Position numbers and translations under genes: made by a program | Notes under the pieces: generated by a model | Databases searched by the model: none | What the model was told of the DNA's origin: nothing | Seen by the model: only the letters and a program-made list of their open reading frames with translations | Part shown: positions 5,457 through 5,661 of the stretch, in pieces | Layout of the letters: each line of letters starts with the position of its first letter | How positions within the stretch are numbered: the first letter of the stretch is position 1 | From: Deltaproteobacteria bacterium | GTDB taxonomy: Bacteria > Desulfobacterota > Desulfovibrionia > Desulfovibrionales > Desulfovibrionaceae | Assembly: GCA_025350085.1 (NCBI GenBank) | Contig: JANXYI010000152.1 | Location: 1 to 5,661, forward strand | Direction: 5' to 3' | DNA: 5,661 bases

Positions 5457-5661
5457 ATGAGCGGCAACACCTTTGGCACCCTGTTCCGGCTGACCAGTTT
5501 CGGTGAATCCCACGGCGTGGCCGTGGGCGGCGTGCTGGACGGCTGTCCCCCGGGCATCCCGCTCAGCGCAGCCATCATCCAGGAGGAGCTGGACCGGCGC
5601 AAGCCCGGCCAGGGCGGGGTGGCGGCCACGGCCCGCCAGGAGCCGGATGCCGTGCGCCTGC
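5457..5661 (+). CDS. aroC: Chorismate synthase, 3'-truncated by window edge
   Basis: Converts 5-enolpyruvylshikimate-3-phosphate to chorismate with release of phosphate, using reduced FMN, as the last step of the common aromatic pathway in the cytoplasm. The first 68 codons are present. The N-terminus [13 protein letters not shown] is typical, and the family signature is complete: [15 protein letters not shown] at 15-29 with the conserved His19, then CPPGIPL (30-36). The segment [10 protein letters not shown] at 46-55 matches the usual ELDRRxPGQ block. About 350 residues is the normal full length, so most of the gene lies beyond the window. aroL at the other end of the window is another step of the same pathway, separated from aroC by five genes of different character. 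Confidence 0.97.
   Translation, partial: MSGNTFGTLFRLTSFGESHGVAVGGVLDGCPPGIPLSAAIIQEELDRRKPGQGGVAATARQEPDAVRL

Overview
The window is high-GC bacterial DNA with seven protein-coding genes, all on the + strand and packed almost end to end. The gaps are 38, -1, 17, 6, 9 and 31 nt. The first and last genes are cut by the window edges. The gene set, an AroL-type shikimate kinase, a chorismate synthase beginning [13 protein letters not shown], and between them amphi-Trp, XXXCH and HprK-related kinase B type proteins, suggests a sulfate-reducing deltaproteobacterium of the Desulfovibrio group. That placement is from memory of where these families occur and was not tested. I see no tRNA, rRNA, CRISPR array, insertion sequence, convincing promoter or terminator, and no gene-free stretch longer than 38 nt.

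Layout: 1-571 is aroL (shikimate kinase), missing its first few codons. 610-1212 is a 200-residue protein ending in a cytochrome c'-like helical segment with a degenerate heme motif (KSACH instead of CxxCH). 1212-2372 is a 386-residue protein that I read as a divergent PHP-family metal-dependent phosphoesterase. 2390-2662 is a 90-residue amphi-Trp domain protein. 2669-4318 is a 549-residue fusion of a PhoU domain with an aminoglycoside-phosphotransferase-like (protein-kinase-fold) domain. 4328-5425 is a 365-residue HPr-kinase-like protein with an intact P-loop. 5457-5661 is the first 68 codons of aroC (chorismate synthase).

The two edge genes are steps of the shikimate pathway to aromatic amino acids. 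The five genes between them have no obvious place in that pathway. They match the component types of the poorly characterised cassette that protein-family models call the 'GAK system' (XXXCH protein, HprK-related kinase B, amphi-Trp, with PhoU-type partners). The ATP-grasp and CofD-like members I associate with that system are not in the window. Two predicted phosphotransferases (APH fold and HprK fold) with one predicted phosphoesterase (PHP), one PhoU module and two amphi-Trp-like modules suggest a phosphorylation/dephosphorylation circuit of unknown substrate. This is inference from gene content. The tight spacing, including a TAATG stop/start overlap, suggests co-transcription and partly coupled translation, probably together with the aro genes.
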